The translations under genes were made by a program, and so were the position numbers. A DNA stretch of 64,000 bases from Prinia subflava (taxonomy: Eukaryota > Chordata > Aves > Passeriformes > Cisticolidae). Of this stretch, positions 41,401-53,827 are shown piece after piece (position 1 is the first letter of the stretch; every line of letters starts with the position of its first letter). The notes beneath the pieces are model-generated. The model was not told the origin of the DNA. It was given only the letters and a program-made list of their open reading frames with translations, and searched no databases. The DNA is taken from NCBI RefSeq assembly GCF_021018805.1, contig NC_086283.1:15327162-15391161 (forward strand), given 5' to 3'.

Positions 41401-43831
41401 CTGCTTGCGTGTGGCTTACATTTTCCAGCTTCACTTCTCAGGGATTAATTGACAGAAGTGCTTGTCATGGTTAAATAATTTTATTTAATTTGCACTGTGT
41501 GAAGATATTTGGGCAAAAGGGAAAAATAATCAAAATTTAATTACTTTTCCCCCCTTTATAATGAGAAACAGTTGCACTCCTTTGAGACTCAGCTGGGAAT
41601 AGAACACCACTTAGTTTTATTGCTAAATATGCAATAATAAGAAAAAATAATAATTAAAAAATCAATAATCAATCTCTTGCTGTAAGAGAGTGACAAGCCC
41701 AGCACAGGTAAAACAGATTTTTATAATCAACAACTGAGGGGACAAGATAGCATTGACATCATGTCAGGAAACATCCCAAGGACTTTGCTACAGGTTTCTA
41801 AACAAGGAAAAACTTATACTAAATGCCTCAAAGATGCCATTTCAATAAGTCAAGCCAGCTATGGGAAGTATCACCTTCAGTGACTGGCCAGAGTCTCTGC
41901 CTCGCAAGTCAAAGCACTTCCTAAAACTTGACCACCTCTCCATTTTTCTGACTTCAGGCAAAAACATTAGGTTGTTTTCTGTGGATTCCAAGTGGAAATA
42001 AGGGCTGCCTTAGCCCTCCTCTTCCCTCGGTGTCATTTTTCCTTACATACTACCTATCAGAAGAGGGTCCAAGGTTTCCAGGGAAGATGAATTAGAGAAA
42101 TGCACTGATGCATGTCATACTTTTTATGATGATTCATTTGGCATGTTAAAATCAGCTTTCAAATTGGAGTAGGAAGAGGACAGCCAGGTCACTGTAACAA
42201 GAGTTTCATCTGGAGAGGACCTGCTTTTACAGCTCTGGCTTTTCTCACTAAAGACAAGACATTCCTCACTAGTAAGTGTTAACCAACTGTAGAAGGAAAC
42301 TTCTCACATCACTTCCCCCTACCCTACAAGACATCGCAGGGAGATTTAATGAAACACGTAGGGGCCATGGTTCAGCAAGGTGATGCTTGCCACGTTCAAT
42401 GTACAAATCAGGTTGCCTGGAAACCCACAGCCCAAAACTCCCTCTGGCACTACCTTATAACAGCTAGCCCCAAAGACATTTTGGAGTAATTATGGCTAAT
42501 TCCAGTAATTTTTCTTTGGTTACAGCTGATGTTCATTTTGCCAAGAACTTTGTGGCAATGACTTCCAAACATGCACAGGACCATTTTGGTCACACACTCT
42601 GCAGTAAAGGGGAAGGGAGGACTTCCCTAGCCTTCCTCGACACATGCCCATTTTAAGGGTTCCTCTCTCCAAAAGTTCCTCTCTGCTACCCTCACACCGC
42701 TCAATCTAATGAAGCCACAGCCTTGACAAAGCCTCTCTCAGGTGGTCACTAACCGTAAGGAAGTGCCTGAAGGTGAAGTTTACCCAAAGTATTGCAAAAC
42801 ACGGTGTTTGGAGGAAAACAGTACTTCAAATTGAATTAAGGCACTTTTGGGTGCAGGAAATTCATGTTTGCATATTAAGAAAATCACAACCTCTTTCCAC
42901 TAGGATTTGCTAGTGTATTTTGCCGTGAAAAAACTAGTGTTAACAAGACTCTTAACACAATTAATTAATTACCCATTTACTTCTTGTATCCTCTACAGTT
43001 AATTTCCTTGCATCATCAACATCATCTTTTTTTACCCAGTATACTCCTTTAAAAAGAGTATAGGAAACAGAAGTGGGAAAAAAAAAGACAAGCCAACAAT
43101 CAGAATGCACATTTGGCATTAAATAATTCAATATCTTATGCAAAAACTGCTGTAACAAATTTTTGCCCTTTCCCATGGACAGATGTTTTCACCAAGAAGA
43201 AAATTAGAACTTGATGACAAACTCCGAGGTTTAAATGTCACTCCTTAGCACTCTGGTTCAAATAAAAATGGAAGTGGCATTAAGAGAACAGTATGCAAGC
43301 TCTGCAGACTGCTAATTTCTTTTACTTAGAAAGCAGAGTTTACACACACATTTAGTAGCACTTATCATAAAGTACACATCTGAAAGAAAAGCCTTTCTTG
43401 ATTTTAGTACCCAGAAAGATATTTTCTCATTGCTAGTGAATTATTTGCTTTCTTGGTCTATTCAGGAATTTCCTACTACAGTAACAAGTTGCTAAGATCT
43501 TAAAAAAAAATAAAATAAAAAATCAGACCTACCATTAAGTCACACTTAAGTCACACTGGAAGGCAACTTCCAGAGTACTCTCTGAGCAAGGTCCAAAGAG
43601 TACGACTCAAGAAACACATTTTTACCTTTTTATGTATGATGCAAATAGGCACAATCAAAACATTTATAATGCGAATGTTATTTTACCTCTTAACTAAGGG
43701 CGAGAACATCCAACCAAGAAAAGCACTCAGTGAAGCAAGGCACTGACTGTCTGGGTGCCTTTCTCGGAGGTACACTTCAGTTAAAGTCAAGTCATTAGGC
43801 TCAGCAGAAGAGGAAGCAGATGAAATCCAAT

Positions 43832-43902
43832 CGAATGCATTACAGAGGTCAGACTAAATGAGCTAATGGTCCCTTCTGGTCTTAAAAAATCTATTAATCT
43901 AA
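43832..43902 (+). mobile_element. Ancient CR1 3' terminus
   Basis: The block AGAGGTCAGACTAAATGAGC followed by TAATGGTCCCTTCTGGTCTT, then AAAAATCTATTAATCT, matches the 3' end of old CR1 families of the type common in turtles, crocodilians and birds (AGATGATC..ATGGTCCCTTCTGGCCTTA..ATCTATGA). It is in the plus orientation, opposite to the other three CR1 copies. Its 5' limit is unclear and may extend to about 43790. Confidence 0.72.
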
Positions 43903-46345
43903 TTTAATTCTCTGTTCTACTCCTCATACCAGAGTCAATTTGAACTCATTTATATGAAAAAAACCACATTACAGCAGCCTTACACAACACTGTGTTCTGA
44001 CCATGCAGTTTTAGGCTACCCAAAAGCTTCATTTACTCCCCACCGAGCTCAGGAGGAGGCTTGATTTACCCATAAAGAGAGCTTACATTTACAAGCAAGG
44101 CACCAGCCACAGGCACTCCTCCCAGCAGAATGCTGGATGAATGTTCACCTTAAACTGTACAAATCAACCAGAAACTTGCCAGAGCACTCTCCCCCTTGGC
44201 TTGGTTTTTCAGGTGATGGCATCCTTTACTCAACGGATACTTACCATGGAGAAGAGCACAATGCTTTCATCAATAAAATCTGTTCCAGTCATTCCAAGGA
44301 TATTTCTCGTGAATAACTTGTAACACACTCAATATTGCACCAAGAAAAAACTTGGCAGTGACCGACCAGTGAGAAAAGCAACCACTTAGGAGGAGAAGGC
44401 CAGAAATATTCAGTGCCGTTAATGCCACCAAGGTACTCAATATGCTCCTATCAAGCAAATATATTTTATTATCCCTCCTTCAAAAAAAAAAAAATTCCTT
44501 TTTTTTGCTTCGTGCAGTTTTCCCTCAGCATTTCCCTCCTCCTGGAGCCTCAGTGCTCACATTAACATCACCAATCACCAGTCATTTGCTTAATTTGGCG
44601 GTACAAGAATGCAAAGCATCACATGAATCCAGGCTGATCGACCTTGGTGAGCCACAGCATCCTCCAAGCACGCCTTGGATAGAGGGAATAATTTAACACA
44701 GAAGAACAACCAAAGGCCAGTCCATGGGGGCTCACAAAAGCTTTCCTTCACATGGTAGGTTGGAAAGATCTTAGGAGTGGGGTAAGGACTTCATCTCTGC
44801 TGGCATGTCTATACTTGATGTTGCCTTTGCTTTTTCTCTCTGCCTGCAGCTTAGACAGCCCTTCCCCTGTCTCTGTCCCAAACATCAACAGATGAAAAAG
44901 AACTGCAGAGCTGCCTAATGCCTCGTCTCTCCAGTGGTTGTGTTAATTTATTCTAGCTATTTGAGGGAAGCATGAATGGCACCCCAGTTAGCCAGCTCAA
45001 ACTGGTATAAAAGCAGCCGATTTTCCCATCTTCTGTCATGACCAGTGTATAACTTCTATACTTTTCAGCTCTGATGTTTCTTTGCCTTTTTTTTCCCCCC
45101 TCCCTTCTGAGTCTCAAGCAGGTGGTACTTTGTGAAAACAGATCCAAGGAGCTACGTAACATGAAACAGCTGGTTTGGCTCTTCAGTGCCAGTCTTTTCA
45201 AACTGAATCCCGTATTTCAGTGAAACTTGCCTTAAGTCCTCTTTCCTCTCAGCACATTTTAATCAAACAAAAATCCCATTTTCACTGAAGAAATCCTGTT
45301 ACAGTGAACAATCATGACATTGTTTTCTTGGACACATCTCGTTCACCTAAGCCTTTATTGCCTGCTTGCCCTCCAGTCATGAGCATACCCTTAAAAAACA
45401 ACCTTTTCAACATAAAAATGTAAGGCAGATATTGCAACTCAAATTCATATGGATATTTGCCATTTGTTCCAGCTTACCATTTTCTTACAATATTCCAGCT
45501 TATATTCTCTTTGGATGCTTCAGACACAAATCAGAAGGTCAAAAAGACTCTCACTGGAAAAATGCAATTCCTTCCAGGGCAAACAGCAATCCACTGCATA
45601 CTCACTCCTGAAGCCCGTAGCTCAAACTCCCACCAGCTTCAGAGGATTTATCGGAATAAAAGCTAAGTTGAAGCTCTTCTGGGATTTTGTCCCAGAAAGT
45701 TTGTCATTTTATCAACCTTTACTTTTGCACACCTGGTGGACTCACCTGAAAGAAATCAACAATTCCATCTGTTGATTTAGTGTAGTTACTAATAACAAAA
45801 GGCACTTTCAGAAGGAGTGCTTTGAAGTGCTTACTACTTCTTTCTTTCTGGAATCTGTGTTCCCCTTTCAGGGGTATTTTACAGCCCTTCATGGCTGGTC
45901 CCATTTTTCCCTGAACTTGGAGGTTTTCAAACTATCTACCAAGTTTTTTTTTTCCCCTTCAACCTGAATTCCCTTCCTGTCAGTAATCAACCCAATCCAA
46001 CCCTACTATGAGAATTCAGCTGGATTTATGAGGATAATGCTGACCCTTCCATTCCTCATACATGCCTCGGGCTACTTTTTATCAGCACTGATATACCTCT
46101 GGAAAGTTGACTTGCTGCCACATCTGAAGGATGGAGACATGCTAATGATATCACCACAACTGCCTGAAGTCAAGGGAAGGCTCTTTAAAGCCTCCCCTTA
46201 AAGGTTCAGACTCCCAAAGAGCTCCTTACTCTTCTTTAACCTGAGTATCAAGGCAGAAAGAAGGGCATCCAACACCTCCCCCTCCTTGCTTTGACTCTAA
46301 AGGAGGATATGGGAGGGCATCCATATCTGCATATCTGCTTTCTCA

Positions 46346-46348
<3 letters not shown>

Positions 46349-46387
<39 letters not shown>
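46349..46387. repeat. Poly(A) run of 39 nt
   Basis: Pure A run directly after CTGCTTTCTCAGTT and before GAAACATGGCATAGAAG. It may be a retroposed tail on the plus strand or a slippage-expanded homopolymer; neither a source transcript nor flanking duplications were identified. Confidence 0.95.
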
Positions 46388-46389
<2 letters not shown>

Positions 46390-49300
46390 AACATGGCATA
46401 GAAGCACTGCAGAGTGCTGGTGGCATCGAAGATGTTAATTAGCAACGTTGAACTAGACTTTAGGAGAAGAGTCTTAATAAGTGTTGCTAAAAATATTGCA
46501 CTAGTAATTTTCAGAACAAACACAATCAGTGGCAGACGAGGGAGGAGAGCAATCCAGACCCGTGAGCTACCGTGGTGGAAGTATTTTCAGTAGGGAGCAG
46601 GAATAAAGGCTGCTCAATTCAAAAACGCAGTAGCCAAAAAAGAAAATCCAGGCTAACCTTGTTCCAAGCCAGGCTAGTGGCTCTACAGCCAGGCCACACA
46701 GAACCTCAAGGAGCAGAAGGTGTTTGCACCATATAGGACCTCAAGGTGCACAGATATAACCTACATTGAAAGGGTAATGTCTTGAGAAAAAGCCTAGAAG
46801 ATTATAATCTTGGTTTGGGCTGGGAGGAAAGGAGCTGGCAGAGGCAACAGCTCAAAAATGGAACATTCAGGAGTCTCTTCTTGGGCTAAACCCCCAAGCC
46901 CATGCAGACCCCCATCACTGCACACAAGCCAGCTAAATCTGCTGGCCAAGAGATAAATGATTGACTAATCACTAAAAACCCAACACCCAAAGGCTGTTGC
47001 TAGTACACAATGCAGTCCCTTTCTCCTGCAAAAAGCAGCCTTGGACATTTGCTATGTGTCACCTCTTGCTCCCTGCTGCTGGCAAACAGCTCTAACCCAA
47101 CGTGCTGGCACATTCACAGCTGGGTTTGGTGCAAAGTACTGGCACAGGACTGATAAGCCATAGTTGATGTCAGCATGACTCGGTGGTCTCGAACTCAATG
47201 AAATAACAACAAATCACTACTCAGGCTGATTCCTCACACTGAGGAACTCACTGCAGAAGAGGAAAAGCCACTATCCTTCAGTGGCACTTAATGCTTTTTC
47301 TCCTATGCAATCTCCCCCCTATCTGCATCCCATGCTTGCTGCCAGAAACAGCTGTCTCAGCTTTTCAGGCACATTCTTGGCAAGGTCCTTTTCCCTCTCA
47401 CGGTGTTTGACAGGATTATGAAGTGCTGAAGCCTCAGGCCTCCTTTTGTTTTGAAGCTTGAAAGTGAAGTTTAGCTTAATCATTTGGTCTCTTCTAGCCC
47501 TTCCTCTGCTTCAACCATCCTGGCTGCTCATCAGCTCAGTCCCCAAGCACTCCCATGGGAACAGGACCCCAGCCCATGGGTACAGGCAATGGCAACAACT
47601 GACCTCCTACAAGGATACCAGCATTATCCCAATTTAGCTCATGGGTGGGTTAGGTCTGCTGCACCATTTTCTCAGGGTGGTTTAAACAGGTGCCTCAGAA
47701 CAGGAAGGGAAGGAAGGCTGCTCCAGCTCTGGCAAAGTTATCTGCTGTTCCATGGTAGTTTTATTTAGGAAAAAGGAGCAACCACATATTTATTCGTACT
47801 GATGAGACACTGAAGTCTCTCCCACTGTGCTAACCAAGCAGTATTAATATTTATGACACACTCTGCAAAGGGATAATTTTGAAGCTGACGAATATTGCAC
47901 TTTTAAAGGGTTTTTTTCATGAGAATGTAGACAAAAGAGTTCAAACTCCAGCTTTCCAGACAGAAAGCAGAAACCCCTAATTTCAGAAGTCTAGTGTGGT
48001 ATGATGCTTTTTGATATTTTTTGTTCAAACACTGTTTTACAAAGAGGACAAATTTAAAACAGGATAAAAATTAAGCGACAGATCAGGCCTAAAAAAAAAA
48101 TGGAGTATGAATGCAATACTGACTGTCCTCCCATCCCTCTGAGCTTAAGGTACTTTCTGCCCAACAAATGTAGGCTGAAAGGCCTGCCTTGCTGTAAAAG
48201 ATGTTCTTCTTTTTTCACCTCCAAACCTAGACATCTCTTTTTGTTTTAGATAGCAAAAAGGGACTGAAATATTCATTGACTGAATGGAACACAAATATGT
48301 GGGCAAATACTGGTGGATAAAAGCCAGGGCTCCAGCCACACTACACGTTTAGCAGAAAGCAAGAGCTTGTCTTCTCTGAAAGCCTCCAGCAACACTGTGC
48401 AACCAGCAGCTGTCACTGTAAGCAATGAGGAGGATCAGGAGTGAGAGAGTCAGGGACGCTCCTAGGTGGGAGGAAAGCAACTGGAAAGTAAAAACACAGG
48501 AGAAGCAGCAATTAAACACTCAGCAGCTCCCTAAAAAATGGCCTTTGTCCACCAGGAGAACCTGCTCATCAGAAAGGCTCAGATGGCTTTTTAAAATGCA
48601 GCCCAAATTCAACTTTGGAGATAGCAAACATGGCTTATCACACGGGTTCTTGAAGCGATAGCAATTCATATCCTGTGCACAAGTGGGATTTAAGATTCCG
48701 TAGCCCTTTTGATGCGTTCCTAGGCAAGGAAGTCGGGTGTCGGAGGCGAGCAGCGCGGGAAGCAGTTCCCAGCTACATATGAGGAGCACGTGACAGCTTT
48801 GAAACCTTCAGGTTCCTCTGCCCACTGCCCACATTACTCAGCTGTCAAAGGCAAGACCTCAGATTTATGATGTGAAAATTACATTTTAATGAGGTGTCAT
48901 ATGTGTTTAAAGTCCATATTCATCACCATGCTGCCACTTCTTTTACTCAAGACACAAACGCACTTAATTAGCATATTATAAGGACAGACAGTTCACCTCA
49001 TCTGCATTGTGGAACTGCCTCGGGAAGAAAAAAACCACAAAAACAGCCCAAGCATTCTGACTGAATAAAATACTTGCAATCACATGTCAAGAGAGCATCC
49101 CACAATACTTGACAAAATGTGGAAAATAAAAGTTTGACATGCACCCTCTTAAGTTCTTAAAATATCAAAGATATCCTTGTAATTTCTGTATCACATCTGA
49201 TTACCAGAATGGCTGACCACAGTGTTAATATGAAATGTGTGGAAGCCACTTAAGCACATTTAGGCTGTATTGAAAGTCCTACATATCATAGCAGCATCTT

Positions 49301-49950
49301 CCCTGTGTAATGGTCATATTTATTTATTTATTGATTTCACATATCCATGGAACAGCCCATATAGTCATACTTGGGTCTCCTGGACATAATTTAGAACACC
49401 TTCTCGGAAACAGGAGGTCTGCGTTTCTCATGTAACTGGGTTTCCATGTAACTTTGGCTGCTGCCACATCCAAGGCCAAAGTATGCACAAAGGGATACTT
49501 AACTTGGTTCAAGTTCTTCCCTGGACTTCTCTACTACAGGACAGGACCCAGTCCCCACTTAAGCACCCAAATGCTCTGTCAGCATATCCTGAGCCCTGGC
49601 AAGAGCTGCTAGCACTGGGGCACCTTTTAAACCTTCAAAAGACAGAACCGGTGGTCTCTGTGATGCCCAGGAACCTGTGGCTGGTGTCCAGGGAGGAGCT
49701 GAGGCACAGATCCGGGAGATGTGTGTTTGTATGCAGCACAGTGTTGGGAAGCAGGATGGGAGCACTTCACCTTTTGGAGAGGAAGGCTTGTTGATATTTT
49801 CTTGTGTTTATTTGCACAGAACGTATCATAAGTGAGTGATGATTAAAACAGGTAACTCTAGTGAATATCAACTAATTAGGCTGCAGAAAATTTTCATCCT
49901 GTCACTACAGCCTTCTGTTTACCTCTCTGTATATGTCTAATAGGACACAT

Positions 49951-50060
49951 AAAACAAACAAACAAACCACAAACAAAAACAAACAAACAACCCCCAAAAC
50001 CAACCAACCAACCAAAACAACAACAACAACAAACCCCAAACACCAAACCAAACCAAAACC
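49951..50060. repeat. A/C-rich low-complexity tract (CAAA, CCAA, CAA)n
   Basis: Mixture of CAAA, CCAA and CAA units on the plus strand, about 110 bp. Open frames across it are artefacts of the repeat. Confidence 0.93.
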
Positions 50061-51205
50061 TGAATACTCTTCTGGGTTTAACTTCTCGAAGAATGAGGAA
50101 AGGTGCAAAGCTATCCTTACTAATGCTTTAAATTCAAAAACTCAATAGAAGCTACAAAGAAATAACCCAAAAACTCAGGAGCATTTTTGAAGAAGCATCC
50201 CCTAAAAAGCTCATTTTAAGGCCAAACAGCTCGAAAAAATACACTTCAAAGGATTTTGGTATCTTCAAGGTCTCTTCTTGAGGGCAGACATTAATGACAG
50301 GTTTCTTGGGACTTGCACGTACTGAGGAGTGTTTGCTTTCAAAGCCCCTTTTGGCATAAATGAGAAACAACCCCAGACAAAAGGGGAAAAAAAAAAAAAA
50401 GAGTGGGGTAAAACTTTAAAATGCAGCTTTTCTCATTTCTGAGAAAAACGAACAATAGGGGTTTAATTCTGTCAAGAGCCTTGAATTGCCTCTAGATCAG
50501 CTAAACTCAGCTTTTAGCACTTGAAAATAGTTTGTTTTGCCTGGTAAGTTCAACTGCTGCAGAAGCTGAGCACAGAAACTCCAGGATTTAACACTCACTC
50601 TCTCCAAAGAGTAAAAGACCATTTTTTTAAACAGTAGGTGAGAGATGTTCTGCAACAGCAAGATTTCAAATATATTCCAAACCTACATGCATAGATCTTT
50701 AATTAAAAATCACAGAAAATGATTAGACAATGTGAAGAGCAAGGGGATGTGAGCATTGCCTTTTCTACAAATTAAGCTACTCCTGCCAACTCCTAGTATT
50801 TCTGGACAGTTTGGGAAAAGACTGGAAATGCTTGATTCTAGGTAAACTGCACTCCCCAGAACCTGTATTTTATTTTAGATATCCCTGAAATGTATGATGC
50901 AAATGATTTCAAATATTTTACTGGCTATTTAGGTAGTTAAATATTTCACTTTTCTTGTTATGATCAATTTTTAGTTTTAAGAGCTCTTCTGAAACTTCAC
51001 CCTTAATTGTTTTTTAACAACCCATATGTTCAACCCATCAATTTTACAGTCCTTCTTTTCTTTTCTAATTAAGCTGATATAGTTTACAAATTTTGCTACT
51101 CAAATTGTACCACTATGGAACAGCCTGCATTGAACATGGCTATAATACAGAGAAATACTGGTGATTTCTGAAGAGAAGACAAACACATATCCACAATCCA
51201 CTCTG

Positions 51206-51369
51206 AAAAAAAAACCCAAAAAAAACCCCCAAAAAAACCCCAAAACAAAACCCAAAAAAACCCAAAAGACCCCCACAAACTCAGCAAACAAACAAACAAA
51301 CAAAACCCCCAGACAAACCAAACCAACAAAAAAATCAAACCACCACAACAAAAAAAAACCCACCAAAAA
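51206..51369. repeat. A/C-rich low-complexity tract (AAACCC, CAAA)n
   Basis: About 165 bp made almost only of A and C on the plus strand, with AAAAACCCC units followed by (CAAA)n. The transcript strand is therefore U/G-rich. It creates long artefactual Lys/Pro/Thr/Asn or Phe/Gly/Leu open frames on both strands. Confidence 0.93.
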
Positions 51370-51668
51370 TTCTTCACTGCTTTCACAGGGTTGTATCAGC
51401 TTCTGTTCCTGCTCTTTGGTGGAGGAGCTGGATTTAAGCCAACCAGATATTTAGTGTTACATGTAAAGCAATGCACCATGAAATTTGGTGCTAACCCGAA
51501 AATGAGTTGCAATGAACTTGGAAGAGAAAGCATCATACAGACCTGGTCTCCTGCCTCCTCTATGCAAAAAAGCCTGATGTCAAGCAACTATTTGCCTACA
51601 TGTTCAACTCTAAATCAGTGCTTCTGTTTCATTGATTCATAAAAAATTTTTCCCACTAATCAGGCTGT

Positions 51669-52253
51669 GTGGGTAATGGAGCAGTAAACTCCCTTAGTGA
51701 AGTTTTTTCCCTTCTTTTTGAAGTGTCTTGGCCCATTCAATTTTTTTCATCAAAAAATTCAGCTGCTGTCAGAGCAGACCTCTCAAAAGTCCTCTCAACT
51801 TGTAAAATAGTAAGGCAACAGGATCCTTATGTAGTTTTGCCAGAAAGGAAATCTCAACAATTTTCAGAGAAGAAAACTGAAGGTAAAATTCAGCTGTTTG
51901 TCCATATTACAATGCTTTGTAAAAAAATTGCACACAGGGAATGTCAGAGAAGACTCACCAGATTCCCTGACACCAGATTAAGTCTCTCATACCCATCATT
52001 CAAAACTAAGAACTGCTTCAGCTTCCTATGTGACACACTGGGTCCAAATCAGAGTGAAACTAAAGGGGCTTCAAATCAGAATGAAACTAAAGGGACTTCA
52101 AACCAAAGTGACACAAATGTAAATCAAATCCTTGCACCTCACAGATTTTCAGCCCCCTGCAAGGTTTTCACCTATTCTCCCATTTCACCATCTTACACTG
52201 CAAAAAAGGGAGAACGATCACCTTTTCCTAATAGGTTTTTTCCCATTTTTTAG
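51669..52253 (+). other. Unrecognised 194-codon open frame, antisense to the ADGRL3 intron
   Basis: Longest plus-strand open frame in the window and unusual for AT-rich intron. It begins at a GTG; the first in-frame ATG is at 51912, leaving 113 codons from there to the TAG at 52251. It contains the three-unit 9-residue repeat at 52041-52118 with Asn-Gln-Ser/Asn motifs. No family, signal peptide or membrane segment is recognised. An ATTAAA, a weak poly(A) signal, lies about a dozen bases after the stop. It could be an exon of an antisense transcript, a decayed retrocopy, or chance. I do not claim it is a gene. Confidence 0.25.
52041..52118 (+). repeat. 27-bp in-frame tandem repeat, three units
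   Basis: Unit GGG GCT TCA AAT CAG AAT GAA ACT AAA. The first copy (52041-52064) lacks one codon, the second spans 52065-52091, and the third, more diverged, spans 52092-52118. It lies in the open frame at 51669-52253, where it reads as a 9-residue G-x-S-N-Q-x-E-T-K motif. Confidence 0.85.
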
Positions 52254-53827
52254 GTTTTTCACTGATTAAACCCTTTTTTTAAAGATTGTATTAAAGATGC
52301 TATTACTAACAATGGTCACCACATGCAAAGCACCAGAAAAGATTCCATTATAATACCAGGAAGTACTATACTAAAAAGAAGAGAAACTCTGTGAAATGGA
52401 AGGGATGCAAATGATTTCCAGTCCTTGGGGAGAGCCAATAGCTCACAAATTGCTCTGCTTCACTCCACCACCCAGAAAGTACATGCTTGTCATTAAGTTA
52501 GGAGAACGAGAAGTATTACGTCATTTTTTACTCATCTCAGATCTTACAGAGGTCAACATCATGGAAAATATCTCTACCCCTTAGCAGTCACTCAGTTCTT
52601 GCTCATCTGCTTCAAGATTTTCTTCTCCCTTTCCTTACATTTGTGTAAAAAAAATCACAATTTCACTGCCAGTTTACTACTTTCATTCCAGCACTCCCCA
52701 GATTTTCATACCCACAATTTCTTTCAGCACCTCTTGATCCATTGTCATTATATATCGGTAATAGACTGCACAGAGGAAAAGAAAATCTCAGCAACAGAAA
52801 CCTTTTCACTTCTCTTTTGCAATCTAAAGCCTTGAATCCACTCACCCACTTTCAAGCTTCTTACTTAAAAAAAGAAATGTTTCAGAAAAAGCCATGTTAT
52901 GAGGTGAATACTGTCCAAATTATATTAATTCTGCCTTTTTCTTACTTTTTCAGCCTTTCAAAGTACACCACAAGAACTACCTGATACTATGACTACATCA
53001 GTACAGTAGCAACCATTTAACATGACTGAGAAAATCCTGTTTGGAAATTCTTGCAACATCATACGAGCTTGACCACGGTGTAGGCCAAGTCTTGTTACTA
53101 GTAAAGTGGCAACTTTATAATTGCAAAATGGTGATGGAGTCGATAAAGGTAAGGGAATACACCTAAGTAACTAACAGGAAAAAAAGTGGAAAAGCTGGGA
53201 ACCTCTAGGGACCAGATGATCCTCTAAGGTAAAGTATAGTAAGTCACAGTAAGTCGTGAAATGCTTTAAAAAATAAAGAGAAACTTTACAGAAAATAAAG
53301 CAAGAATTTAGAGGGTTTTGTTGATTCTCCTCCTGCCTCCACACACTTGTGGGTGCATGATCACATATTCAATTAGTCTCAGCTTCCCTAAAAAGACAAA
53401 ACTCCCTCAGCTTAATAAAACAACGTAATTTAAACTGGCAGGCAGTTTTCCTCCAGCTGTTTGCAACAACATCTTCCACACTTTGTTTTGTCAAAATTTC
53501 TGCAGAAAGGAAAACGATCTGATGATGCATGAAAGAAATTTGATTCAGGAGAAAAGACTGCTACTACCCCTGTGAATAAAAGCATGGGCATTTGGAAACT
53601 GTTTCAGGCTACTTATGTGTAGATACTCCTTAGTCCACTTCATTTCAACTAAGATACAAAAAAAAATTCTGCACATATAAATGTCTTAATAATCATTATT
53701 GGTCTGTGGTGGGCCTTTATTTGCAGCAACTCAGCCAGATCAGTAAGATCACAGTGTACTTCGATTTTACACAGAAAATAAATAATAATAAAAAATAGAT
53801 TTTTTGGTTCGGTATTAAACCCCTTAC

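Larger units (their letters stand above)
23806..53827 (-). other. ADGRL3: ADGRL3 30-kb intron between OLF exon and stalk exon
   Basis: Bounded by the GTAAGG donor at 53827 and the TTTGTCCACAG acceptor at 23806 (30,022 bp). It contains a CR1 fragment (25195-25612), an ancient CR1 3' end (43832-43902), four A/C-rich tracts (25667-25771, 26010-26068, 49951-50060, 51206-51369), a 54-nt T run (35428-35481), a 39-nt A run (46349-46387), shorter A runs (26719-26738, 41234-41248, 50387-50400) and a pyrimidine-rich stretch at 32931-32978. An open frame with a small repeat lies at 51669-52253. No other exon, RNA gene or complete mobile element was recognised. Confidence 0.88.

Noticed and set aside
53206..53245. 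Possible CR1 3' remnant (GACCAGATGATCCTCTAAGGT)
   Set aside because: Resembles the end of CR1 over only about 20 bp, with no supporting upstream or terminal-repeat sequence.
53649..53827. Open frame continuing past the OLF exon
   Set aside because: The GTAAGG donor at 53827, agreement with the latrophilin protein and in-phase joining to 23805 show this is intron read-through.
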